A stretch of DNA of 51,693 nt. Source: Candidatus Tectimicrobiota bacterium. GTDB lineage: Bacteria; UBA8248; JACPRG01. Below are positions 1 to 7,969 of this stretch, one piece after another. A program made the position numbers and the translations under genes. How positions within the stretch are numbered: position 1 is the first letter of the stretch; every line of letters begins with the position of its first letter. The DNA lies in contig JACPRG010000050.1 in the NCBI GenBank assembly GCA_016190025.1, forward strand, positions 1 through 51,693, given 5' to 3'. The notes beneath the pieces are model-generated. The model was not told the origin of the DNA. It worked only from the letters and a program-made list of their open reading frames with translations, and did not search any database.

Positions 1-1
1 G

Positions 2-15
2 CGCTCAGAATGACA
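2..15. repeat. edge of a possible dispersed intergenic repeat
   Basis: The first bases of the window read CGCTCAGAATGACA. From memory, this is one half of a palindromic intergenic repeat that recurs in several bacterial phyla (the other half would read TGTCATTCTGAGCG). Only one arm is inside the window, so its length and symmetry cannot be seen. It lies downstream of the TPR gene that ends at 56. The identification rests on a short match. Confidence 0.3.
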
Positions 16-55
16 TGTGCGGGATTCTTTTTCTTCCATCACCCAAAATGCCCGC

Positions 56-748
56 TCAACGCCCGGCGGAGCCCGCCTTGCCCTTGAGGGCGTTGATTTT
101 CAACCGGAGAGCGTCGGTCAGATAGGGCGATTGGGGGAATTTCCCGGCGAATTCCTCATAGCGCGCCAGGGCGGCCTTGTTGTCGCCTTTGATCTCATAG
201 CAGCGCCCGACGGCCAGAAAAGCCTCCTGCTGCGTCAGGAGGCCGGATGAGGCCGGCAGCCTCCCGAAAACAGAGGCGGCCTCCTCGCACCTTTTCAAGG
301 CCACCAGGGCGTATCCGTTTCCAAGGGTGGCGAGGGAACGAATCGGCTCGGGCGTGGAGGAATCCTCGACGAGGGAGCCGTACACCTCGCGCGCCTTCTC
401 GGCCTCCCCCTTTCTGTAAAGGGCGTGACCCAGATAAAGCCGGGCCAGGCGCGCGCCCCGGGACCCCGGGAAATCCCTCAGAATCCGCTCGAAGGGGGCT
501 GTTTGGCTCGGGTCTTTTTCAAAGCTCTCGATGGCTTCCGTGGCCAGCGAGGCGGCGTGCTCCTCCTGCCCCGACCGGTAGATCCGATACCCTTGAACCA
601 GAATGAGAATCAGAAGAACGCCGCCAGCCGCCGAGGCCACAAGATTCCTGTGGGTCCGGACGTACTCCCAGGCCTTGGCGGTGAAGGTGATGAACTCGTC
701 GGGCGCTTTCAGCTTGTGGCGGTCGATTTTGGGCGTTTGCTTCGCCAT
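56..748 (-). CDS. YfgM-like membrane-anchored TPR protein
   Basis: This 230-residue protein has a short charged N-terminus, one membrane segment at about residues 36-54 (LVASAAGGVLLILILVQGY), and a periplasmic region of tetratricopeptide-like helical pairs. The layout matches the YfgM/TPR_21 family, inner-membrane proteins that in E. coli associate with the SecYEG translocon and periplasmic chaperones. The ATG at 748 is preceded by AAGGAAAG at good spacing. It follows the PHP gene by 33 bases and is probably co-transcribed with it. The exact function here is inferred only from the fold and the single anchor. Confidence 0.7.
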   Translation of the reverse strand: MAKQTPKIDRHKLKAPDEFITFTAKAWEYVRTHRNLVASAAGGVLLILILVQGYRIYRSGQEEHAASLATEAIESFEKDPSQTAPFERILRDFPGSRGARLARLYLGHALYRKGEAEKAREVYGSLVEDSSTPEPIRSLATLGNGYALVALKRCEEAASVFGRLPASSGLLTQQEAFLAVGRCYEIKGDNKAALARYEEFAGKFPQSPYLTDALRLKINALKGKAGSAGR

Positions 749-781
749 GACTTTCCTTGAAGGTCGCGGGCTCTGTCCCGC

Positions 782-1447
782 TCAAGAGGGACGCAGGGCG
801 CCGCCCGCCTCTCGCGCGAGTGCCCTCATTTTCCGGAAGACGGATTCGAGGCGGTCCTCGGGAACGCCGGCCCCCAGGAGAACCGTCCGGGCCATATCGT
901 CGCCGATGAGGTCCCCGGGGGCGTGGGCGTCCGTGTTCAACACGAGCTCCGCCCCGATCTCCAGGGCGAGGCGGGCGACGTGACCGTTGGCGATGTTGTG
1001 TCCCTTGCGAGCGGTGATCTCCAGGGCGATCCCCCGCTCCCGGGCCAGCGCCACCTCCTCGGGCGTGATGAGCCCCGGGTGAGCAAGGAAGTCGATGGGG
1101 GCGTCCAGGGCGGCCCGGTTCGTCCCGGGGCGCACGGGTTCGGCCGGCGTCTCGCCGTGCACGATGACGATGGCCGCGCCCAGCTCCCGAGCCCGTTCCG
1201 CCAGCCTGGCGATGGTCGCGGGCGGCGCGTGGGTGATCTCCGCCCCGGGGAGCGGCCGGATCGCCATGTGCGGCGCGCAGGCCCGGCACGCCTCCACCAG
1301 CCGGGGGACGACGAAGTCCACGTTGGAGGCGTCCACGTGATCGGTGATGGCCAGCGCCTCGATTCCCTTGTGCTCCGCCCGGCGGAGGAGCTCCGAGGGG
1401 ATGAGCTCCCCGTCGCTCAGGAACGAGTGCGTGTGCAGGTCAATCAA
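782..1447 (-). CDS. PHP-domain metal-dependent phosphoesterase (histidinol-phosphatase-like)
   Basis: The 221 residues form a compact PHP domain. Its metal-binding motifs appear in order: DLHTHS at residues 3-8, AITDHVD near residue 35, an HGET segment, FLAHPG, and LNTDAHAPGD near the C-terminus. PHP proteins hydrolyse phosphoesters with two or three metal ions. Members of this length are often annotated as histidinol phosphatase-like or as cyclic phospho-AMP phosphodiesterases, and the substrate cannot be read from the sequence. The start is TTG at 1447, with AAAGGAG about ten bases upstream. No his genes are nearby, so a role in histidine synthesis is not supported. Confidence 0.8.
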   Translation of the reverse strand: MIDLHTHSFLSDGELIPSELLRRAEHKGIEALAITDHVDASNVDFVVPRLVEACRACAPHMAIRPLPGAEITHAPPATIARLAERARELGAAIVIVHGETPAEPVRPGTNRAALDAPIDFLAHPGLITPEEVALARERGIALEITARKGHNIANGHVARLALEIGAELVLNTDAHAPGDLIGDDMARTVLLGAGVPEDRLESVFRKMRALAREAGGALRPS

Positions 1448-1483
1448 TGAGGTCCCGCTCCTTTGGGAAACCGAGCCAAAGGC

Positions 1484-1494
1484 AGATTATATAC
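1484..1494 (-). promoter_or_regulatory. candidate -10 element for the PHP/TPR gene pair
   Basis: On the minus strand a TATAAT hexamer (1486-1491) sits in the context TGGTATATAAT, about 40 bases ahead of the PHP start. No convincing -35 is present at 16-18 bases, so it would have to act as an extended or activator-dependent promoter. The stretch between the PHP start (1447) and the end of the SpoIID gene (1604) holds nothing else I recognise. Confidence 0.4.
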
Positions 1495-1603
1495 CATGGA
1501 AGCGAGAAGGTCCTCCCCTCCCCTTTCCGTAGTAGGTCAGTTTGATGTGGATGAGACGCTTCGGGGCTGCTCTGAAGGAGCGAGCAAGGGAGATGAGAAA
1601 GGC

Positions 1604-3250
1604 TCAGCGGGCGGCCAGAAGCGTTCCGGGGTAATAAAAGGCCAGGATCTCCCGGTAGCTCATCCCCCTCTCGGCCATCACCTTGGCCCCCCACTGGCTC
1701 ATCCCGACGCCGTGGCCCGAACCCCGCCCGCTCATCTCCAGCCGGTCCCCTCTCACGTTGACCTGCGCCAGCGTGCTCCGCATCCGGCCGGCCCCCACGC
1801 CCATGCGGAACCGGTTGCCCGAGAGCCTTGCGTTCCCCCCGGTCCCTGCGACGCGCAACGCGGTGATCCGCCCCGAGCTGGACCGGTCGAGAAGCATGAC
1901 CTGATCGATTCGGCCCAGCCGGACCCCCCCCTGGGCGAGACGCGTCGAAAGCTCGGCCAGGGACAGGCCGTAATTCCAGGCGCTATTGGTCCGGGAGCTG
2001 TAGGGGTCTTCCACCGCCTGGAGGTAGGGCAGGCTCACCCCCCACACGTTTCCCGCGTCCTCGGTGAAGCCTCCGCTGTTGGCGTGAAAGTAGGCCAGGA
2101 CGTACCGGCCCCCTTTGCGGAGGACCTGCCCGCGCGTCTCCTCTACCGCCCGATTGGTCGCCAGCCGCTCGGCCGCCAGGCCCCCATAGACCTGGGAGAG
2201 AACCGTTGCGTCCACGTCGAAGGGATACTCCCGGCGCTTGTCCATCTGATAGAGGGCGTAGGTCCTCGCCGCCACCGCCTGGGCCTTCAGGGCGTCCAGG
2301 GGCCAGCTCGGGATCATCTCCTTGGACACGACCGCCCGGAGGTAGTCCTCGAGCCCCAGCTCGTTGATCACCAAGAGGCCCTCCCCTTCCGCGCGGATCT
2401 GAAGCCGCCCCCGGTAAGAGTGCTTGTTGAGCCGCAGGACGCCGCCCGGGGAAGCGGCTTCGGCCGCGCCCTCCCGGGCCCATCGGCCCGCGACCGCCAA
2501 GCGCCCGGAGCGGGCCTCCACCTGCGCGGACTCGGCCTCCATCTCCCCTTCCCCGCCCGGGAGGCGGATCCTCAGGCCCGCGTCCGAGCTGATCGTCACG
2601 GACCGCTCTCCCGCGAGGAGCCTGACCCGGATTTGCGGCTCGGGGCCGGGGGCCTCCGCCGGCGCCGCCGGGGAGGGTTCGGCCTTGGGGGGCGGCGGGA
2701 CGACGACCGGCGGGGCCGCGGCCCTTTGACGCGCCCGCCGCAGGATGAAGCGGGCCGTGGGCGCCCGAGCGCCCTGGGGAAATTCCCGGAGGTAGGCTTC
2801 CAGCGCCTCCACCACGTCCCGGTACTTCTGGCTCTCGTAGGAGAGCATCCCCACGTTGAAGAGGGCCGCCGCCCGGTCGTCCGGTCCCAGGGGGCCCCGC
2901 AGGGCCGCCCCATAGGCCCGAAGGCCCTCCGGCCCCTTTTCCAGCCAGTAGCTGAGGACGTCGCCCGAGAGCTTTTGCGCGCGCGCCCGGATCTCGTCCC
3001 GGGCCGCCGTCTCGGCCAGCTCCTTCAACAGGCCCGCAGCCTCCAAGTACCGCCCGGCATCGAGGAATGCCAGGGCCTCCCGGATGGTCTCCGCCCCGGC
3101 TTCATCCGGCCTCGGCTGGGCGGGGGCGAATCCCCGCGGGGGAAGGAGGGAGATGAAAGCCAGGCCGAGACCGAGGACGAAACCCGCCCGGCGAAACCTC
3201 AGGGCCTGGAGACGGAAATGGGGGGAGAAAGGAGGACGCACCGAGGTCAA
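1604..3250 (-). CDS. SpoIID/LytB-domain protein (secreted, TPR N-terminus)
   Basis: This 548-residue exported protein begins with a signal sequence (about residues 1-45, ending near FAPAQ). A helical TPR-like region follows to about residue 170, then a Pro/Ala linker, then a C-terminal SpoIID domain. SpoIID is a lytic transglycosylase acting on denuded glycan strands. The family signature is visible: VSKEMIPSWP with the catalytic Glu, QAVAARTYALYQ, HANSGGFTEDA and SGHGVGMSQWGAK. In Gram-negative bacteria such proteins act in wall remodelling, not sporulation. The TTG start at 3248-3250 overlaps the stop of the upstream gene in a TTGA arrangement, implying translational coupling. Confidence 0.85.
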   Translation of the reverse strand: MTSVRPPFSPHFRLQALRFRRAGFVLGLGLAFISLLPPRGFAPAQPRPDEAGAETIREALAFLDAGRYLEAAGLLKELAETAARDEIRARAQKLSGDVLSYWLEKGPEGLRAYGAALRGPLGPDDRAAALFNVGMLSYESQKYRDVVEALEAYLREFPQGARAPTARFILRRARQRAAAPPVVVPPPPKAEPSPAAPAEAPGPEPQIRVRLLAGERSVTISSDAGLRIRLPGGEGEMEAESAQVEARSGRLAVAGRWAREGAAEAASPGGVLRLNKHSYRGRLQIRAEGEGLLVINELGLEDYLRAVVSKEMIPSWPLDALKAQAVAARTYALYQMDKRREYPFDVDATVLSQVYGGLAAERLATNRAVEETRGQVLRKGGRYVLAYFHANSGGFTEDAGNVWGVSLPYLQAVEDPYSSRTNSAWNYGLSLAELSTRLAQGGVRLGRIDQVMLLDRSSSGRITALRVAGTGGNARLSGNRFRMGVGAGRMRSTLAQVNVRGDRLEMSGRGSGHGVGMSQWGAKVMAERGMSYREILAFYYPGTLLAAR

Positions 3251-4398
3251 CGCTTCGTTTTCAAGAGGATCGTGCCGTAGTCGAAGGACACCAGCTCGTA
3301 CTCGGGTCGGCGATTCAGACTGGTGGCGAGATACACGGTCTTCTCCGGGTACATGAGGGTCAGCCGGCCGACCTGGTTCTGATAGCTCACGGGCGTCACC
3401 TCCGTCACCCAGGCCATTTCCTTCACGAGGAATTGAAGCCGCTGAAACTCCTGGCCGGATTTCAGGCCGTTCACCTCGACGGCGACCCTCCGCCGGTTCT
3501 TGCGCAGGTGCTCGCTCAGCTTTTCCACGACGAACTTCGCCATCTGGGGGGCCAGCCTGTCGACGACCTTCCCCCCCGCGTCCTCGCAGTTCAGCCCCGC
3601 CGCGCCGGGGACCCTCATGGGGAGCCGCGTGTTGGCCAGGATGTTGGCCGTGTCGGCTTCCAATACCCGGAGGTTGCCAGTCGTCCGGTTGGTGTAGATG
3701 CCGAAGTTCTCCTGGCCGTGCCGCACGTCGACGACGCCGGTCACGATGAGGTTGGAGAGGAACCGCAGGGCCGTCCGGGCGACGGCCTCGCGGTCCCCCT
3801 TCTGGGCCATGAGCGTCACGTCCCGGTCTTTGATCTGCTTGGCCTGCTCCCGGTCCAGGACGCGGAAACCCTCGCTCGTCAGGGCGGAGATGACCTCGTT
3901 CTCGATGACGGGCCCTTCCACGTCTCGGCCGCAGATCTTCTCCGGGATCCGGACGATGACCGAGGCGTTGCTGAGGAGGCTCGCGAGCTTCCCTTTGAAG
4001 GTTTCCGGGACGATCCAGGCCTCGATCTGCACGCGGTACGTCCCCGCGTCGGCCTTCCCGTGGGAGAGAACCCGGTAATTTTGAATGAACCCGGCGGTCT
4101 TGTCCCGCACGGCCGAATCGAGGAGGAGCTCATTTTTCACAAGGGTCTGCGATTCGACGTGGACCCCGACGGCCTTCTCCAGCGCGCGCACGCGGGCGTC
4201 CGCTTCGGCGCGGCTTCGGGCCTGGGCCTCGTCGCCATCGATGATGGTCCCGAAGCCCTCCGCCCGGACGGAAACCGTCCGTTCCGATTGGGCGCGAGCC
4301 GCCCCGGCCGCGCCCAGAAGCCACAGGGCCGCGGCGAGCGCGCAAAAGCGCAGCGGTCCCCCTCCCCAACCCCAAGAACGACGCGATCTCGGCCTCAT
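3247..4398 (-). CDS. FlgT-N-domain secreted protein
   Basis: This 383-residue protein has an N-terminal signal peptide (basic MRPRSRR, then a hydrophobic core ending ARAQ). The next region resembles the N-terminal domain of flagellar assembly protein T: VSVRAEGFGTI, then an Ala-rich helix with AEADARVRALEKAVGVHVES. A middle domain has alternating beta and helical segments (IVRIPEKICGRDVEGP). I prefer ATG 4398, 16 bases after the upstream stop, over the TTG at 4428 that overlaps the upstream gene. No other flagellar gene is in the window, so a flagellar role is not implied. It probably works with the two neighbouring envelope proteins. Confidence 0.65.
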   Translation of the reverse strand: MRPRSRRSWGWGGGPLRFCALAAALWLLGAAGAARAQSERTVSVRAEGFGTIIDGDEAQARSRAEADARVRALEKAVGVHVESQTLVKNELLLDSAVRDKTAGFIQNYRVLSHGKADAGTYRVQIEAWIVPETFKGKLASLLSNASVIVRIPEKICGRDVEGPVIENEVISALTSEGFRVLDREQAKQIKDRDVTLMAQKGDREAVARTALRFLSNLIVTGVVDVRHGQENFGIYTNRTTGNLRVLEADTANILANTRLPMRVPGAAGLNCEDAGGKVVDRLAPQMAKFVVEKLSEHLRKNRRRVAVEVNGLKSGQEFQRLQFLVKEMAWVTEVTPVSYQNQVGRLTLMYPEKTVYLATSLNRRPEYELVSFDYGTILLKTKR

Positions 4399-4414
4399 TC
4401 TCTGGCGCGGCTCC

Positions 4415-5506
4415 TCATTTGATGACAATGACGATCTTGGCCTTGCGGAGAAACTTGCCTTTCAGATCGGCCAGGGCGACTTTCTGGCTGTCTTCCTCGC
4501 TCACGACGATGTCGGCGTGCCGGTCGCCGTACGTCTTGATCCCTTTCACGAGGAGAGGGCTTGGGCCGATGCGAGACTGATGGTCCCGCTGGGCGTCCTC
4601 GGGGCTCTCGGCGTATCCGCTCAGGCCGAAATTCAGCGCCACCTCCCGATCCACCAGAGACGGCCCGTAGAGGATTTTCAAGTCCGGCGTCCGCAGCTTC
4701 GCGACGGTCGCGGGCTCCGCCCCCAACCCTGTGGCGTCGACGATCAGGCCCGAGTAAACGCCCGGAGGCGGGGATTCGGGTTGCGGCGGCGGAGGGGTGA
4801 CCGCCGGCGACCCGGGAGCCGCCGCCTGGGGAGCCGCTGGAGCGGGCTGGGAGGGTTCCTCAGCCTTGGGAGCCGGAGGAGGCGGAGGGGGCGCGGCCAG
4901 GGGCGCGGGGGGAGGCGGCAGTTCCACAGTGAACGACTTCGGCTGATAGACCTGCTGAGGGGGCGGGGGCGCTTTCTCATACTCCATCTGGAGGATCCCG
5001 CGGGACAGGCCTCCCTGAATCAGGAGTCCCATCGTCACTTCCGCCTGGACGTCTTTGGTGCCGGGAATCTCCTCGAACTTCGTCGGGCCGATGGTGCGGG
5101 CGCCCCGGATGAAGCCTCTCACGAAGGTCCGGACGGCCGAGACCTTGACTATCTCTTCCCGCAAGACCGTCATGGCGTCCACGTTGACGCCCTCCACGAT
5201 TCTGGCGAGCTCGGCATAGGCCAGGGTCCTCGCGGCCCGCTCCGCGAGGCTCCGGCACTGGAAGATGTTGACGCACATGCCCGGGTCGGCGGTGGCGCGG
5301 GTGGTGACCTGAATATACCCGCTGCTCCAGTCGACAACCCGGGTTCCCCGAGGCCGTCCATCCACCTCGATGGGGGCCTCCTGGCGGAGACGCGATTGAC
5401 GCTCCTGCTGAACCCAAGCGGGGGCCTGCGCCCGGCTCGGCCTCGGCAACAGGAGCGCGAGTCCCATTCCTGCGACGACTATCCAGGCCTTGCGATTTCC
5501 GCACAT
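4415..5506 (-). CDS. LPP20-like secreted protein with proline-rich linker
   Basis: A signal peptide (MCGNRKAWIVVAGMGLALLL, ending SRAQA) leads a 363-residue protein. An N-terminal alpha/beta domain (residues about 30-185) contains AARTLAYAELARIVEGVNV, typical of LPP20/FlgT-type envelope proteins. A low-complexity Pro/Ala/Glu linker spans roughly residues 190-245. A C-terminal domain begins near YSGLIVDATGLG and ends in a Lys/Ile-rich strand. ATG 5506 is chosen because AGGGGGA lies seven bases upstream and the signal peptide begins there; an upstream extension would read through the CRISPR-like repeat. It is the first gene of the three-gene envelope cluster. Confidence 0.6.
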   Translation of the reverse strand: MCGNRKAWIVVAGMGLALLLPRPSRAQAPAWVQQERQSRLRQEAPIEVDGRPRGTRVVDWSSGYIQVTTRATADPGMCVNIFQCRSLAERAARTLAYAELARIVEGVNVDAMTVLREEIVKVSAVRTFVRGFIRGARTIGPTKFEEIPGTKDVQAEVTMGLLIQGGLSRGILQMEYEKAPPPPQQVYQPKSFTVELPPPPAPLAAPPPPPPAPKAEEPSQPAPAAPQAAAPGSPAVTPPPPQPESPPPGVYSGLIVDATGLGAEPATVAKLRTPDLKILYGPSLVDREVALNFGLSGYAESPEDAQRDHQSRIGPSPLLVKGIKTYGDRHADIVVSEEDSQKVALADLKGKFLRKAKIVIVIK

Positions 5507-5540
5507 TCGATGGTCCCCCTTCTGGGTGCCCAGGTCTGAT

Positions 5541-5572
5541 GTTTCAATCCACGCCGCCGCGCGGGGGGCGAC
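5541..5572 (-). repeat. solitary type I-C-like CRISPR repeat
   Basis: These 32 bases, read on the minus strand, begin GTCGCC and end GCGTGGATTGAAAC, with an imperfect GC-rich dyad (CCCCCC against GGCGGC) between. That is the length, ends and architecture of the subtype I-C CRISPR repeat. Translating the plus strand gives FQSTPPRGGR, the spurious peptide typical of such arrays. No second copy, spacer spacing or leader is visible on either side, and there is no cas gene in the window. It sits in the 121-base gap between two envelope genes, which otherwise shows no recognisable element. Confidence 0.7.
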
Positions 5573-5627
5573 TGGGGTCTCGCCCCATCCCACTCGCATC
5601 GGCGATTTTGCGGATTTCCACCGAGGA

Positions 5628-6506
5628 TCACAAGTGGCTCAGATTCCACTTGGCCGCCTTGTTTTCGGGGTCCACCTCCAGGGTCTTCCGCCAGTACTTG
5701 CGCGCCTCCTCCCGCCGCCCGGCCTGGTGGTGCTTCCACGCAAGATCGTTGAACGCCTTGGCCAGGTTGAACCCGGCCTCCCGGTCTTTCGGATTCAGCT
5801 TGCGCACCCCTTGCCAGAGCTCCACGGCCCGGTCCATCTCCCCGCGATTGTAATATATCCAGCCCATGGAATTCATCGCCTTTGTGTGGCGCGGGTTGAG
5901 GTCCAGCGTCCGTTGGTATTCCAGGAGCGCGTTTTCCATCATGTCGGCGTTGTGAAAGGCCTGGGCCAGCCGGAAATGGGTGTCCGGGTCGTCGGAGCCG
6001 GCGTCTCTCGCCTTTTTCAAGAACTCGATGGCGGCCCGCCGGTTGCGGCGGAAGTTGTAGATGGCGCCCAGGTAGTAGTACGCGTCGGCGTTCTGGGGGT
6101 CGACGCGGACCACCTCCTGGAATTCGGAGAACGCCTTGTCCAGCTTTCCCTGCTTGAGCTGGAGGATGCCCATCCAAAGTCGCGCAAACGTATTCTTCGG
6201 GTCGAGCCGGTGGACTTCCTGGAAGGCCTCGAGCGCTTGGGGGATTTCGCCCTTTTTGGCCAGGATGAGCGCGATCTGGTTCCGGGCGTACGCGGCGAAC
6301 CGGTGCTCGGGGTTCGAGGAGACCGCCCGCCGAAGCAGTGCGAGGGCCTGGTCCAGGTTTCCCCGCTCGTGCTCCCGGACCGCTTCGAAGACCAGGTTCT
6401 CCGTCTGTGCAAAGGCTCCCGGTGCCGCGGCCCCCATGCAAGCCGCCGCGAGAAGAAAGGCGGAACCGAGCCTCGCGATCCGTCGGCGTCCCATCGGGCC
6501 TCTCAT
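5628..6506 (-). CDS. exported tetratricopeptide repeat protein
   Basis: This 292-residue protein has a basic N-terminus and signal peptide ending GAFAQ at about residue 34. About seven tandem TPR units fill the rest, with repeats of the type ALLRRAVSSNPEHRFAAYA, FQEVVRVDPQNADAYYYLGA and YQRTLDLNPRHTKAMNSMGW. TPR arrays are protein-interaction scaffolds; the partner is unknown. The ATG at 6506 overlaps the stop of the upstream amidase gene (ATGA), so the two are translationally coupled. A role assisting the amidase or cell-envelope complexes is an inference from this coupling. Confidence 0.8.
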   Translation of the reverse strand: MRGPMGRRRIARLGSAFLLAAACMGAAAPGAFAQTENLVFEAVREHERGNLDQALALLRRAVSSNPEHRFAAYARNQIALILAKKGEIPQALEAFQEVHRLDPKNTFARLWMGILQLKQGKLDKAFSEFQEVVRVDPQNADAYYYLGAIYNFRRNRRAAIEFLKKARDAGSDDPDTHFRLAQAFHNADMMENALLEYQRTLDLNPRHTKAMNSMGWIYYNRGEMDRAVELWQGVRKLNPKDREAGFNLAKAFNDLAWKHHQAGRREEARKYWRKTLEVDPENKAAKWNLSHL

Positions 6507-7771
6507 CGGCGGTGGCCGAGGATTTGCTGGAGCAGGGTCTCCGCCACCCGCGCGCGGAAGCCGCCGGTCTTGAGCAGGGCCTCCTCTCGGGGGTTCGAGA
6601 TGAACGACACCTCCACCAGGACGGCGGGCATGCGGGCGTTTCTCAGCACGAAGAAGTTGGCCGAGGCGATCCCCCGGTCCTTCAGCGGCAGCGCGCGCTC
6701 CAGCCCGCCCTGGAGGGAGCGGGCGAGCTTCTCGCCGTCCGACCAGTACAGCTGGCGCTCGAAGCGGAACAGGATGTCCTCGATGTCCACGAAGCCGGGC
6801 CGTTTGCGGAATTCCTCTTCGTCCTTGGCCACGGCGTTTTCCAGCGCCGCCACCCGCGCGGCCTCCTGGCTCGACGCCTTCTCCGACGAGAAAAAGGTCT
6901 GCGTGCCGTTGGCGCTCGGATTCGCGTTGGAGTTGATGTGGACGCTGACGAAAATGTCCGCCCGGTACTGGTTGGCGATGGTCGTGCGCTCGGACAGGGG
7001 GAGATAGTAATCCCCGCGGCGGGTCAGGAAGGCCTTCATGCCTTCCCGCTTTTCCAGCAGGTCCGCCAGGGACTTCGAGATGTCGAGCGTCGCCTCCTTT
7101 TCGGTGTACCCCGTCGGGCCGACGGCGCCGGTGTCCCATCCCCCGTGGCCCGGATCGATGACCACCCGGCGGATCTGAAGCTTCAGCCCGCCCTCCTCGC
7201 CCGAAAGCCGCGAGAGCATCCGACTCTCTTCGGCGAGGGCCAACCGCTCCTGGGGAGAGAGGGCCTTGGGGGCGGCCGGCTGCAGGCGGTCGAGGGGGTT
7301 CTGGCGGAGGATGCCCGTCCAGGCGCGCGCGAAGAAATCTTCCGGGTCCCGCCGGAGGACTTCGCGGAATTGCGCCAGGGCGTCGGCCGTGCGGTTCAGC
7401 TTGGCGAAGGCGAGCCCGAGCTGACTGCGAGCGAAAATGCTTTCGGGATTGAGGGCGACGGCGCGCTCCAGGACTTTCACGGCCTCCTCGTGGCGGCCCT
7501 GATTGTTCAGCGCCTGGCCGCGAAACATGAGCTGGAGGGCCGATCCGCCACCCTGGCCCCATGACGGAGGCGCGAAAAGGCTCAACAGAAGAGACAGCCC
7601 GCCGGCCAAGCCCGCGAGCCGGGCCCGGCGGCGCAGTTTCCGCCCCGCCGCCGGAGCCGGTCGCCGGCGAAGCCTGCGGCTGATCGCCCGCCTCCCTTCC
7701 GCGGGACTGGGACGGTCCGCTGCGCGGAATGGCCCCTCCCCGGGGGTGCCGTCCTTCTTTCCCTGTCTCAT
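6503..7771 (-). CDS. N-acetylmuramoyl-L-alanine amidase (Amidase_3) with TPR N-terminal region
   Basis: The 422-residue protein has a long basic N-region and a hydrophobic signal ending PSWGQ near residue 73. Two to three TPR units follow (FRGQALNNQGRHEEAVKVLE and similar), then a zinc amidase domain. Visible motifs are VVIDPGHGGWDTGAVG (zinc His), the TEKE segment (zinc Glu), VSVHINSNANPS (zinc His) and VLVEVSFISNP (catalytic Glu). These enzymes cut stem peptides from peptidoglycan during daughter-cell separation. Start ATG 7771 is preferred because a longer reading would run through the pnp terminator. The basic pre-signal stretch of about 50 residues is unusually long, so the true start could be a downstream non-ATG codon. 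Confidence 0.85.
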   Translation of the reverse strand: MRQGKKDGTPGEGPFRAADRPSPAEGRRAISRRLRRRPAPAAGRKLRRRARLAGLAGGLSLLLSLFAPPSWGQGGGSALQLMFRGQALNNQGRHEEAVKVLERAVALNPESIFARSQLGLAFAKLNRTADALAQFREVLRRDPEDFFARAWTGILRQNPLDRLQPAAPKALSPQERLALAEESRMLSRLSGEEGGLKLQIRRVVIDPGHGGWDTGAVGPTGYTEKEATLDISKSLADLLEKREGMKAFLTRRGDYYLPLSERTTIANQYRADIFVSVHINSNANPSANGTQTFFSSEKASSQEAARVAALENAVAKDEEEFRKRPGFVDIEDILFRFERQLYWSDGEKLARSLQGGLERALPLKDRGIASANFFVLRNARMPAVLVEVSFISNPREEALLKTGGFRARVAETLLQQILGHRR

Positions 7772-7879
7772 CCGCCACAAACCCCTTCCTGGGCCCGAAC
7801 TGGCAGCCACCCTATTATCAAATCTTTCGAGCGGGTCTTGCAACCCGCAGGGGATCGGGGGGAGTCCGGTTTCGGGCGT

Positions 7880-7915
7880 AAAAAAAGTGGATGAGGCGTT
7901 GGCCTCCATCCACTT
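7880..7915 (-). terminator. intrinsic terminator downstream of pnp
   Basis: On the minus strand a stem AAGTGGATG(G)AGGC / GCCTCATCCACTT, with one bulged G and a CAAC loop, is followed directly by a run of T (7880-7886). It lies 55 bases after the pnp stop and ends the rimP-to-pnp transcription unit. It separates that unit from the amidase gene starting at 7771. Confidence 0.9.
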
Positions 7916-7969
7916 GAGGTCTGTGACCTCTTCCGCCGGCCGTGCAAGGCGCCGGAAGGCGGGCGCGGC

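Noticed and set aside
3247..4398. A flagellar gene cluster, suggested by the FlgT-like domain
   Set aside because: No other flagellar gene occurs in the window, and the domain also appears in non-flagellar envelope proteins.
5507..5627. A CRISPR array
   Set aside because: Only one repeat-like unit is present. There is no second copy at spacer distance, no leader and no cas gene, so it is reported as a solitary repeat.
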